Of a stretch of DNA of 64,000 nucleotides, positions 37,601-49,075 are shown in pieces. The position numbers and the translations under genes were made by a program. A model generated the notes under the pieces. That model was given only the letters and a program-made list of their open reading frames with translations, had not been told where the DNA came from and did not search any database. Positions within the stretch are counted from its first letter, which is position 1; the number at the start of each line of letters is the position of its first letter. Location: contig CM067348.1 of NCBI GenBank assembly GCA_034190875.2, forward strand, positions 3,010,963-3,074,962, in the 5' to 3' direction. Source of the stretch: Urechis unicinctus. Taxonomy: Eukaryota > Annelida > Polychaeta > Xenopneusta > Urechidae.

Positions 37601-40211
37601 CGGGACCATCATTAACATTCACATCTCTCTTTATCAGTTTGTATCATATTGTAAGTCATCATTTTTGTCAACCTATAAAGATGGCCAATGAAAATACTTT
37701 GCCCCACCACACAGTTAATGCATTACAAGTAAATGTATGCATTGATAATACATAACGAACAATATAAGTCATGTCAGAGATACAAAGGTAGTGAACGTAC
37801 ATCAAGTGTTAAGAATAATCTGTATTAACAACTTATTCCTGATTCATGTCAATCAGGCTCAAATGCCATTGAAGCACATTGATGCTTCATTCGTACATAA
37901 TTGGTTCTTTGTTGCTGCAATATGTCATTAGACATTACAACAAATTCTACATATCTATGCTATGAGGGCTCACCGTAGTCGGATATTACTGTAACCAGTA
38001 CATATTCATTAATGCGTATTTTAGTACTACGGCCCTCATAGTTGTCAACGGTCACACAATATTCGGGAAGCATAACACAACGCTTATTCAGGAACCCGAC
38101 GAATGCTATCTAGCAGCCAACCAGCAGCCACTAACAACCCAAATCTTCTATGATCACGCCCCGGTATGTTAACATACAAACCTGCTACATTCAGACATAA
38201 ATTATCATCGAGGAAGCTTCTGCAATGCATAGAAGCAGTAAAATATCATCAGTTACATCTGAAACTATGACTTGGCGATTAGCTTTTGGGGCATTTTCGT
38301 TCCCAAACTAAGCAGCAAATCACAGTCAACAGTTTTTCCTATTACTACTTCTTATCCACCTTCACAACTTACTTTCCTAGCGTCAAAGCAGCTGAAAAGG
38401 TCAGGAAACGTCTTTGGTTTCTTATCATCTACCTAACATAAATATACTAACCGCATTACCATGGACTGTTAAGTGCCTTTAATTCGAGTCTTCCATTACG
38501 CGCACCTGCTCCTTCGCTAAAGTCTTAAGCTGTCGAATAACAAGCAATGTATTAGCAATTACGATTTGCTTTCAGAGGTTATATTGTTATTACCTGGTTG
38601 CTAATAAACAGCTGGCTGTCAATACACAGCTTTGTTGAAGTCATATACAATGCGATTAAGATGCTGTTAAATATAGGAATATAATTATCAAATATAGTAT
38701 ATCGTATAATACACTTATCTATTTATAAAGAAGGCTTAGCGAACGGAGTAGCGTTGTTCGTCTCCATAACGCTACTTTCTAGACTTAAATCACATTGTTG
38801 GACTACGACCTTCATCTCTCGCTTGCATCCATCATACTTGTTTAAGTGTAGCGCTCTTTCGTACAAGATCCATACGCTGATTGCCATTATCATCGCTTAC
38901 TATAAACTGGCTGCATTCCCTTGACGAATCCTGCTGGTGAATAAAACTTGTGGGACAGTTTGAGCAATGTACGTACATAGTTTCTTCCGCGACCTCTATA
39001 TACTAGATTAAGCCCCATGTCTCTCTTCGTCACTGGCGAGCGCCATCCTCCTTATTTCACGCTAATATTCTTATCAAGTTTTGTGCCCCTCGCCACAGAA
39101 TCCATACGCATGAAGCTATCATAGATATAAAGATATACACATACGTTGCATTGGGTTCATCCTTTCAAAGCCCTGTACAAGAAGCAACTGATTTATCTCA
39201 ATCTACTGAACAGACTGAATGCACACTTGTAGCATTCCACACGCCAGCAATTATGCCAGCATCCACATTATAAGTCCAAACGAATTTTCTCATAAATGAA
39301 ATGACCCCAATATTACGTCACGTCTTACACATTATGCACAGCCACAAAGGCGTAGTATTGGCACATATCACATGAACAAGATATTACATTAGCCGAATTA
39401 GCCAACAAATAACGCGTGGATATGTCTTTGAACCATTACAGTGTACGTTACATTATTTGTAAACTGACGCGACAGTATGTTTTTTAAACTGCAGCGGATA
39501 TAGACATGCTGTTGCCTTGGTTTATCCATAAGTTGCCTTACGATATTTGTAAACTGATGCAACTGTGATCATTTTGTAAACCGCAGCGGATACAGACATG
39601 CTATTGCCTTGGTTTATCCATAAGTTCTGATTGGTATCCGGTCTAAACTTGATATTAACTGATATGTTTTTGTTCTTACTGACAATCATTGTGTACATGA
39701 TCAAGCGAATGAATTTCGTAGTTCATAAGAGGGAAATCTACGCACGATCACAATTTAAAAGTCATGCTTACTATCTTGCTATTCACTCAACTCTTACTAT
39801 TTAACAAACTGTTACGACATCACAGCAAAGAGTTCCACTCGACACAAATTTGTGGAGACGCCACCTGTTAGCTGCATGTTGCCGTGTAGAAACGTCTATT
39901 AAAACCACGAGCACCAATCAGGCAACCCCATATCGTTAACAGACACCATGCCTCAGGTAGTTGGTTCGATAGTCTCATGCTCTTTTGCTGATTTCATGAG
40001 TAACGTCGTCTGATGATGGGCGTGCATTTTATGTAACTTCATACTCAATATACAGCCTGTCTGAACGTCTCTCAGCGTAGCTATAAACGCTTTGATCACA
40101 GATCAACTATTGTCAACCCTTCCGAATACTGAACAATCATCCGTTATGTATTAAGGAACCCATTGACGCATTTCCCCAATATTGCATGCATTGCAAGATG
40201 CAGGGCAAAAT
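34664..40211. other. Block B, unit 2: no gene called
   Basis: Counterpart of 8764-13990. The minus-strand stretch at 36524-36817 (LKHDIMGSNIITQYSRV, then NVASLARNRLEMANL) is the best-preserved open segment, but boundaries are unclear. Confidence 0.35.
39445..39630 (+). repeat. Two-copy tandem repeat, about 93 bp, unit 2
   Basis: Counterpart of 13150-13329 with both copies present and differing between themselves at several sites. Confidence 0.85.
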
Positions 40212-42148
40212 TTTCACACCTCTGGTCACATAGAAAACTAATAGTTATGAGACGATGGCGTTGTTATGCAAGAATTCGCCATACTTAGATCTTCCCTGTG
40301 TGTCAGTTATCGGCAGAAAATATGAGAGGTGCATCCGGCTTTTGTAGCAATGTGAGGTACCAAATACACAAAGTGTCATCTGGTTATCCCGCTTGGTGAA
40401 TATCGATAGCGGCCGATCGCATCGTAGTACGCTTTGCTTAACATAGTTAATTTAGTTACAAATTCGTTCTCTTTCTTTTGGAGCTGCCCAAGTGATGTGA
40501 TGCAAAGGCAGTTCCTGGCAGATGTCATCATAAGATACACCAATGAAATCTACGCGGACGTTAGTTATTCATATCTATTGGAATGGATACGCCAATTTCA
40601 GACACAGGAGCTTCGTGATGTACATTACCGTCCTTGACATGCTGTGCAATTTTCTGCCTTCAATGATAACCTTACGCGGCGCATCAATCAGGGAACAGGT
40701 TTGTATTAAAACTGTCGACTTGAGAATACAACTTGTTTACACTGAGAACTCCTTGTCATGTTATTAAGTAGTGTAACGCTTACTGGTTTACCGATATGCC
40801 TTTGGAGTATGTCCAAAAACTAATGAGTTGTAATGAATGGACCTGGTAAAGTGACCAAACCGGGGAAATTTGATGAATGATTGAGGTAGGGTCCCAACGA
40901 TCATGTACGTTTTGTAAAACGCGGCAATCAAAATACTGACCGAAATGCTATTCAGTTGCTCCCACGTACGTGAAAACAGATCTTGTTTGCACTCGTATGG
41001 TTATTGCATCGATGCAAATCTTTCTCTATACCTCCATTATACTCTGTAGCTTTGGTCATGCTCTTCCCTGGTAGTCAAACATATGGTCGTTCTGCTTTGC
41101 TATTTCAATCCTCAGTTGTCCAAACATAACTGAATACATTATGTACAGCTATTGTTCCGGCGATGGCCTATAAGTCCGTGCAGATCATAGTGTGTGCATG
41201 GTGATGAATGTCCCCGAAGCATGGAATTGTAACGAGACAATGCAAAGCAGCTTGTCGCTCAATACGATGCCAAGTTGAACAAGTCGCAGTATGTTCTTCT
41301 GATGCTATGACCTCAACGCAACACATATTAGTATTGGATGTCCAAGGCAAGAAGTGAATTGGACATATAACCTATGAGTAGTGTTCTCATGTGCAACCTG
41401 CGCTTTTATCAGCACCTGGTAGCCTAACAACGCGATGCCGCACATTTTACAACCGCCTGGTAATATTCGGACGGTCGCTTTTTGTCAGCTCTATCATCGG
41501 TGATCATCCTTTTACATTGTTCAGTATGCTGCATGGTAGTATATCTGATTTTAGCATCCTGGAGCACGATGGCGGAGCATACCTATGGGTTCGTTTTACT
41601 GGCGATGTGAGGCGTAAAATAAATGAGCGAAGTAAGCATTTTAGTCACTTAAGAATGCTGAACGGGCGATGCTTTTCTCTTGCTACATCCATTACAATCA
41701 TTTATATGTATCTATCGTGTAATAATGATATGCTGTTAAGCTGGTGGAAAGCACCACGGCAAAATCGTTTAATTTAACGTCGATCCTCGGTAAAGCAAGG
41801 CACCTTCACACGTGTGTATGCTGGGCAATTGCTGAGCTTAGAAGCTTAGTACCGCTGGTTTGTGAAGTTAAATTGCTGAGATGGCAACGTCACGTAGGAA
41901 GGTAATCATTGTCTATTGTCTTAATGGCGTGATGATCTTCGATCGCGCAACATGGAAAGGTCACAGCTCTCAACATCACAGCCCATCGCATCAAATTTAT
42001 TAGGACGAAGCGGAAGTGAATCACTTGTATGATATCAGGCTACACGAAATCGCATTGAGGATCGAAGACCACGACTTGATATAGCAACTTGTGTTTTGCA
42101 AATTGAATCCAAATGATCAATGACGAGTTGCCTTGTTTAGTTTGTCAT
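40212..42148. other. Unit 2-only block, 1.94 kb
   Basis: Unit 1 passes from its counterpart of CATTGCAAGATGCAGGG directly to CATTTCCAGGTAGA with no sign of this block. No terminal inverted repeats or target duplications are evident, so a deletion in unit 1 is as likely as an insertion here. It holds the open frame at 41391-41777 and a shorter one at 40434-40637 (ADVIIRYTNEIYADVSYSYL). Confidence 0.6.
41391..41777 (+). CDS. Open frame of unknown function, 128 codons
   Basis: One of the longest non-repeat open frames in the window. A good acceptor (CGCTTTTATCAG) lies near its start and a possible GTGAGG donor about 190 bases later. It contains NRLVIFGRSLFVSSIIGDHP, DFSILEHDGGAYLWVRFTGD and YMYLSCNNDMLLSWWK. 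No domain recognised, no copy for comparison, and no ATG at the edge, so it would be an internal or terminal exon if real. Confidence 0.25.
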   Translation: MQPALLSAPGSLTTRCRTFYNRLVIFGRSLFVSSIIGDHPFTLFSMLHGSISDFSILEHDGGAYLWVRFTGDVRRKINERSKHFSHLRMLNGRCFSLATSITIIYMYLSCNNDMLLSWWKAPRQNRLI

Positions 42149-42907
42149 TTCCAGGTAGACTGACTGCCTGTCATGGATCTAAATACTGCCGTGAGCCTCC
42201 AAGGCCTTTCAATTAAGTAATTGTTCATAAATTCTAAGCAGTACCTTTATTTCGCCACATAGTTGCAAAGTACGAGATTGTTGGCAAAGTTAACATTTAT
42301 GTCATGCATGACAAAAGCTACCGCAACGAATCTGATCCATTACTCCAGTATCTGCATCCTATTAATCATGTTTGATATTTCAGTCAAAATGACGAAGTGT
42401 GGTGAGCGATTAATGCTAGCTCAGATAAAGCTCTCATGTTAGACAAAGTTTTATAATGAATGCGAGCAACTTTACTCGGCTTCTCTACTCGACAGACAGG
42501 TATTGTGATATCTGATATTGCGCCACTGTTTCCCCAATAAGAGGTGTTACTGTTGATGTTATTGCAACGACTACCAGAACTACTATGTTTATAATATGGT
42601 AATACAATCTCACTCAAAGTAATGCGTAGTGCAAACTTCCTTTTTAAATTCTCATCGGAGTTGCTTATATTCCAACAGCATGTCATTCTAAAGAGACACA
42701 AATATCAGTATGATGAGATTATTCCATGAATGACATCACTTTTGCATTATATTGCAATATATTGCGTCAGTAAGCAGTTAGTGTCACGATAAGCTTTCAT
42801 TCTATGCATAATATATCTTATCTTGAACAATCTACGAAAGCAACAGCGCATCGGGTAAATACTGCATTTGGTAACTGTATGCAGGTCAAAAACGACCGCA
42901 GAAGGAA

Positions 42908-42933
42908 GTACGTACCTCGATCGAGGTACGTAC
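42908..42933. repeat. Perfect 26-bp palindrome at transposon end
   Basis: Within the left terminal inverted repeat: GTACGTACCTCGA followed by its exact reverse complement. The right end carries only one half. Possibly a transposase-binding site or a duplicated end. Confidence 0.9.
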
Positions 42934-44447
42934 CTCGTTCCTAGTACGGCGTACTTGGTTTGAAGTATGCATACATAAACATTAATTTTCTCAACTGTTT
43001 TGCAAATTGTGATATCATTTACTGAGATTTGGTTGAGTAAAATCGTGGAAACCCCCTTAGTTGTCATAGCCTCGATTTGGGACCATGTTTGGCGTTGCAC
43101 GTGCACGAGAAGGCTTTCATATTCGTTTTTAAACTTGTGTACGGCGTGACTTTCCTGAATATTAATGAGGAAAGACTCATTTTGTATCAGTTTGGCAAAG
43201 TTAAAAACTTACTTTTTGCGGAGCATAGTTTGTCTAGATTATATGAAATATAGTTTCGTGAAAATTGTATGGCATATTTGTGACTTATGGATGATAACAT
43301 CACACCACATGTCAATCCATTTGCACAACCGATATTTGCGTACTCCAATCGAAGTATGCTGTACAATGATTATTTCAAATCTCGCGTGTTGTCCACCCGG
43401 GTCTGATTGAAAGTGTTCATATACGTGTTCAGTTGTGTTTAAAACTGAATGTTCTTCTCAAATAGAATAATAAAGCAGCCGGGTGTTTGATATTGAACAG
43501 ATTGCCCCCAAAAACACCACAACAGCAAGTTTACATACTTTTGTTGGACTGTGCTGTTCGAGTTTTTGAAAACTTTTGTTCTTGTTTTAATTGGATGTTA
43601 GGTTATCATTTAAGGCTTTACAGATGGAAACGACCATCATTACATATGTAATGAACATTATCATTTTAGCATACTTAAGGTTTACCAGAAATGGAATGGA
43701 TTGTTCACAAAATCGCGGGGTCACCGATCAGGTTGCATTGAAATTTACTATGCTTTATTACAAATACTTCCATAGCAATGTGGACAGTGGTCATAAGAAT
43801 ATTCCTCATCTGTAAACTTCATGATGGTGCTTATCCTACATGCTGCTAATAATTGAGTTTCTATCGGCCAAATCATATGACTTTAACGATATATCATGCA
43901 GATCCATATTTTGTGATGGAGTGGAGGAACAGCACTGTTTGAGTTAATTTTATTTTCGAAATAATTCTCAAGTAGCAAATTGTGTTTAAAATCACATACG
44001 TAAAATATTCGGTATTACATAATAGAATACCGAATCCCCGAGTGCAGGTACATTACAAATCAATTACCAGTATTACAATGAGACAGATAATGATAACAAG
44101 TATAGTAACGTTATGACTGTTTGACAGCTAAAGGTATATGTATGATGTTGATGCAATAAGTGAGATACATAACTATGATATATCTAGGACAGGTTACACA
44201 ACGCAGGATAAAGCTACTTCAATAGGTCATGACACAGATAGGATTAATTGATATACCTATACATGTACAGACATACATATTACAGCGAATGTTGAATGAC
44301 AAAACTAGAGGAAAGGTGGGATGGCATTGAAAACGGAAAGGGGGGGAGGGGTTTGGAACAGAGAGCAAATCGATGTGATGTCGTTGAAATCTAAACCCGA
44401 AAGACAAAGAAGCGCTGGTTACCTGACCTTATCCGTGCTGGATTTAA

Positions 44448-44909
44448 TTGGGACAGCCTCTTCCCTTCCAAGGAGGAAAGATAAGGACTTATGCGATAAC
44501 GTTTACAAATTCGACTCTGCACAAAATGCGCCCGTATATATGTTTTCATGAAAATGGAATCCAGAATAAAATATTCTCTCTGTGTCTCTGTTGTTTGGAA
44601 TGGAATATAGTTCCAAAGTGGAAACACCACACAGGTAAAATACCTATTGCATACATATCTGATGGTACTGAATGCCGCGATAGGAGAAACAAGAGGAAGA
44701 GGATAATATGTACAAAGTCTTATGAACTTGTTCAGCGGTGTAAGGGCAATATTCTGGTTGAGTATATAGACGAAAGCAATAAAAGATGGGTTTATTGTTC
44801 AGGCGAGACCTGGTACACCCCTCACAGGAATAGCTTCTTCATTGAGAGAGTTGAAACCAACTTTCAGCGGCTTGGAAGGCGGCTGCACGGACTGATCACT
44901 AACGGCTGA
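44448..44909 (+). CDS. MADS-box-like open frame inside the transposon
   Basis: Open for 153 codons from TTG; the first ATG is at 44526. From about residue 67 it reads GKIPIAYISDGTECRDRRN, KRKRIICTKSYELVQRC, GNILVEYIDESNKRWVYC. This lines up with the DNA-binding MADS box of SRF-type factors (a G-x-x-x-I start, KRK, a following K-x-YEL, a hydrophobic strand, then E and Y). Identity is modest, about a third over 30 residues, so it is a suggestion. A polypyrimidine tract and ATATAG at about 44580-44611 could be a splice acceptor, so the start may be an exon boundary. No transposase motifs. Confidence 0.4.
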   Translation: MGQPLPFQGGKIRTYAITFTNSTLHKMRPYICFHENGIQNKIFSLCLCCLEWNIVPKWKHHTGKIPIAYISDGTECRDRRNKRKRIICTKSYELVQRCKGNILVEYIDESNKRWVYCSGETWYTPHRNSFFIERVETNFQRLGRRLHGLITNG

Positions 44910-45735
44910 AGGAATGTTCAAGTCTGGATAGATTTATTCACTTCGTCAATGCATGATTGACAGAACTTAGGAGCAGTTTTTGTGTAATGGACAGATTCTT
45001 TTTTTTCCAACCGAATCCAACAGTTTTTCTTTGACACCAGGTTTCCAGTTTCCAAACATCCTCATTGTGAATGAAGGCTTTCAAAAGCACACCGTTTTGA
45101 AAATGGTATGGCCAATAGCTGTTTAATTCTGGAAAAAAACAAAGTAATTCAGACACTGTTTAGTGAAATACATAACATTAAATATTTTAATCAATGTTTA
45201 AGTACACAACACAAGCCAGCATTTCTTGTGAGTTTTTTTTATATCACCCTCTATTAACAGAGTAAATCATATTTGGTTGGAATAACTGACATTGTCACTT
45301 CAAGCCGTGCACGACGTTTTGTTGATTTATATGTATACTACCGTCAGAGTGGGGCTATGTCACTTCATAAGTACGAGGTTTCAAATTTCTAAATCAAATT
45401 ATCTTATATAAGAACACCACCAGGAAAGGCTACATTCGACCTGCGGTTCGGTCGTATGAATCATAAGTGTCATTCTTTTATCTGTGTACGATCTACTATC
45501 CGACTATGGCACCAATTCAAAAGGAAGTACACCATACTTCGATTTAAGTACGAACGCATCAATACGCCATTGTTTCAGAAAAATCATTCAACAGGGGTGT
45601 TATATTATTAGCGATAGCTAATTAATATGCCATAGAATTTTGAATAACATATGATGTATAATAAGATGATATACTTTTAAATGAGAAAACATAGATCGAG
45701 GTACGTACTTCGTTCTGCGGTCAGTCCGCGACCTG

Positions 45736-47442
45736 GTATGCAGACCTCTGTAAGCTTGTCGTTGACAAAATATACCCGTCTGATAAACCCGGCAAATATC
45801 TGCTATGCAACGGCCAATAATGTACAAGCATTGAGATCATAACAGCTAATCACATGGTGCAATATGTATTAAAATAGTGCATGTGAGTTGACAGGAAGCC
45901 GTAATGGAGAGGTTGCTGGGTTTAATAAGGCAACTTGTTTTGGTCAGCATTGTGTGATGGTCGTAAACCAGGTTGTCTTCATCCGAGTGGTCTTGGTTGT
46001 ATATATACATGCTGATTTGCATGCTATGGTGGTTCCTTCTTAATGGATACACAGATGTTAACTAATGGTACTTCTGACGTTCGCTATTATTTTCCACGGC
46101 GAATTACAGAAACATGTCGCATTTCCAAACCCTCATTGTGTTCCGGTCATAGTTTGAATTATGTCATAAATAAAAAGATTATGATTTATACAAGAACTAG
46201 GGAACTACTTTGGTATGCTTACTGCTATAAAGCTTTTTCACGCAATGTGTGCTGAGCGCTGCGCTTATCATGCATTGACGATCAATGAATATTGTAGCGT
46301 CGCCAAATGCTATGTATAACAACCGTTGACGTCAACGGTAAAATATTGACTGACAATTGACAAATCCGATAACTGGAACGCCGGGAAGCGTGTCCTTACA
46401 TTTGATATACCCATTACATTTGCTCTGCTGAAGATTGTATCCATTGCCGATACTATTCGATACCGTTGCAACAGTAATTTCGGTGTCGAAAAAGCTGTAA
46501 AAACTAATGTATGGGATCTGCTAAACAATTAAAAGGTTCAAAGTTTACATAGTGTTTCAAATAATCACTGAAATATACTAACCGCAGGGACACAAGCACA
46601 TCAGTTACAGCTTGCTGTAACATTGCAACAGCTCGAATCGAAACAGCATCGTACATACCACACTATAACCAACTTATGAGTTTGCCGTGCTGGTTTTGGT
46701 ACACCATGTGATTTATATGGACACGTCAGCATCATACGGACTGCAACCAACTACATTCGAAACATGGAACATGGGTCAATAAACATGGGTCAATCAAACG
46801 GTCTATCAAGAATGACGGTGATGACTCCTAGCCAATCAATGCATGTAGCCATTGCCATTGATGACCGTCAAATGATCCATAATATCAGAAACAGAGAAGC
46901 TTCTAGCTGACTTGTAACTGGGCGTCTTTTTCTATGTATTTATTAGGTAATTATTCTTAGCGAACGGATGTTAATTGACGTTTTGGTGGCTAATTAGTGA
47001 TGTCGGAATTAACACAGCTATTGAGAACAAACAAAGCGCTGTGTTCTTGGATTACAAATATATCTATGTAATCCTGCAAATTACCTATTCCTAGGAAGCA
47101 ACAGCAACCAGTAGAGTGTAAGGCTTGGCTGTCTAGCATCTGCAGATCGTTATTGACGTGCTATTGTATGGCTAATAAAAATACCGTCTAAACTAGTAAA
47201 AAGACAACCTGATATTATAGATATAAATTATATGGAAAAAGTGACAATTGGCAAGATTTTGTTCAATTGCTCTTTATTTAGTCATGATAGACAAACAACG
47301 CACAAAGATCTTGTTATAATAAGATATCCGACTCGGCAGCTTGCCCGACAAATTCCGTGACACCGCGTAGGCGGTGACTCCTCTACGTTTATGGAAGCTA
47401 CTCGACGCGCAGCCAAACACAAATGGGCATTTCTGCGATGCA
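45736..47442. other. Block C, unit 2, right of the transposon
   Basis: Resumes the block C sequence interrupted at 42882. It contains the open minus-strand counterpart of 14862-15075 at 45846-46050. The rest aligns with 15102-16680. Nothing else supported. Confidence 0.4.
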
Positions 47443-48630
47443 ATTAATTGTTTGAATTGACAAAGGCCTTTCCACCCAGGAAATGAATGTTCTACCATAT
47501 GTCTCTGGCTATATTGCCCGGAAATTAAGTCGTGTGCAATAAGCAGAAACAAAATTTCTGTAGTCAATGATATGCATGACCAGAAGAATAACCGAAGTGC
47601 AGAGGTAAGGCTCGTTAGTAGTAGATACATTATGCAGGCTTAAGGAACATTGCCGCATATTAATTTACACAGTATTATACAGAAGCAAGTGAAAGCCAGG
47701 GTTGTAAGCATTCTAGCTAAAGAGGTCTCATTAGAGAAACTCCAATGTGAATCATGCAGGTGTCATGTCTCTGTAATATGTATTGCATCATTCCCTCAGA
47801 GAGGCTAACTGTAAGTTAAGGGACCATAAGGAGAGAAAAATCGTAAGACATTGACAATTTCCCTCAAATGAAAATGTGTGCTCTCATTTGTTTTAAGTGC
47901 TGTTGTAGGTGTATATTTCCAAAATATCAAATATTGATATTTGTCAACTTAGTTAGTTGAAAGCATACAGGTAGTTTCGTACACAGGTTGTTTCGTACAC
48001 ACTATTTACGGTTTCTTCGTACACACGAGATTGGTTGTTTCGTACACGCAATATCAAAAGCAGTTGTTCCTTATGTTATGCTTAGTCAAGTAACTATGTA
48101 ATAATCTAAATATAAATTATCTGGTTATGTGGTTTATCGTTTATTTTCACAAAGGTTTATTAATTAAGAGTTGGCTTGAAAAAATGTTTTGGCTTGGGTA
48201 CCCGCAACAGTGAGTGTTGTGTACATAAATGTCGATATTGATTACTAAAGAAATTGAAAGCTTAGAAAATTTGTTTGTTGAGCTGTCAATATGGTCATAA
48301 TTAATGTGAACGAAATTGTCAGTCGACAATTAAAAATGTATGTAGCATGTTTGTGTTATTTACAATTGTTCGTCATGGAATGTGGAACCGCTGTTAGACA
48401 ATGAAATTATGGCGACATAAAACAAAAACAAAAATTACATGTTAATTCACTGACTGTTTGTGTGGATGCAAATCATTTTAGCGTAACATCAATTTGAAAA
48501 TTACAAAAATAAATATGGCCAAAAATGGCATCAAAGTCAAAAGCTAAGGGTGGCTAGACTTTACTGTCTGGAACTGTAGATTTCTCCCCCGTCTGTGCGT
48601 AACATTCCTTCAAGCCTGGCTACGCCCCTG

Positions 48631-48688
48631 GTGTGTGTGTGTGTGTTGTGTGTGTGTGTGTGTGTGTGCGTGTGTACGTGTGTGTGTA
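48631..48688 (+). repeat. (TG)n microsatellite
   Basis: About 58 bp of TG with a few interruptions, inside the inverted-repeat element. Confidence 0.95.
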
Positions 48689-48994
48689 AATAAAAAATGA
48701 CAGAGACTGTGTATAGATAAGTATATATAAGTAACACATTATTTTGCTTTCTGCATAAAATTACTAACGATGTACGTTTTGAAGGGTTAGATCTGTGTGA
48801 AGCCCATATTACTGTACTATGAATTTTGCATTCAATAAATTCATTATTTTAACTGGAATTGATTAAATTTTATGCGGTGAACCCCAAAGGATAGATCTGA
48901 AAGGTTTGTTTTAGTAAATCTCCTACTATATAATTACTACTGCTGTATTTTATAAGTCATTCATTTAATTTTATTTTAGTCTTCGCATTAATTG

Positions 48995-49075
48995 CATGGC
49001 CGAATTGACATGTGGCCGACTTAACTCCTGGCCGAGTTGTCTCGTGGCTGGTACATGGCCGAGTTGACCTTCCTC
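48995..49075 (+). repeat. TGGCCGA motif cluster
   Basis: Four copies of TGGCCGA-TT or TGGCCGACTT spaced 16 to 26 bases apart (ATGGCCGAATTGACATG, TGGCCGACTTAACTCC, TGGCCGAGTTGTCTCG, ATGGCCGAGTTGACC). It looks like the subterminal repeats of another small transposon nested in the element, but no matching inverted end was found. Confidence 0.6.

Larger units (their letters stand above)
42882..45735 (+). mobile_element. TIR DNA transposon, 2854 bp, unit 2 only
   Basis: Unit 1 preserves the empty site (GGTAACTGCATGCAGACCTC). In unit 2 the element lies between 5-bp duplications GTATG (42877-42881 and 45736-45740). Ends are inverted copies: CAGGTC, then GACCGCAGAA, then GAAGTACGTACCTCGATC, about 42 bp with a mismatched patch of about 7 bases and one other change. 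CAG/CTG ends with a 5-bp duplication would fit hAT-like families described with 5-bp duplications; this is inference. No recognisable transposase is seen, so it is probably non-autonomous or degraded. Its age is less than the unit 1/unit 2 split. Confidence 0.85.

Noticed and set aside
42882-45735. RAG/Transib-type element, because of the 5-bp target duplication
   Set aside because: Transib and RAG-type ends begin with CAC and heptamer-like sequence; this element begins CAGGTC and shows no RAG1-like frame.
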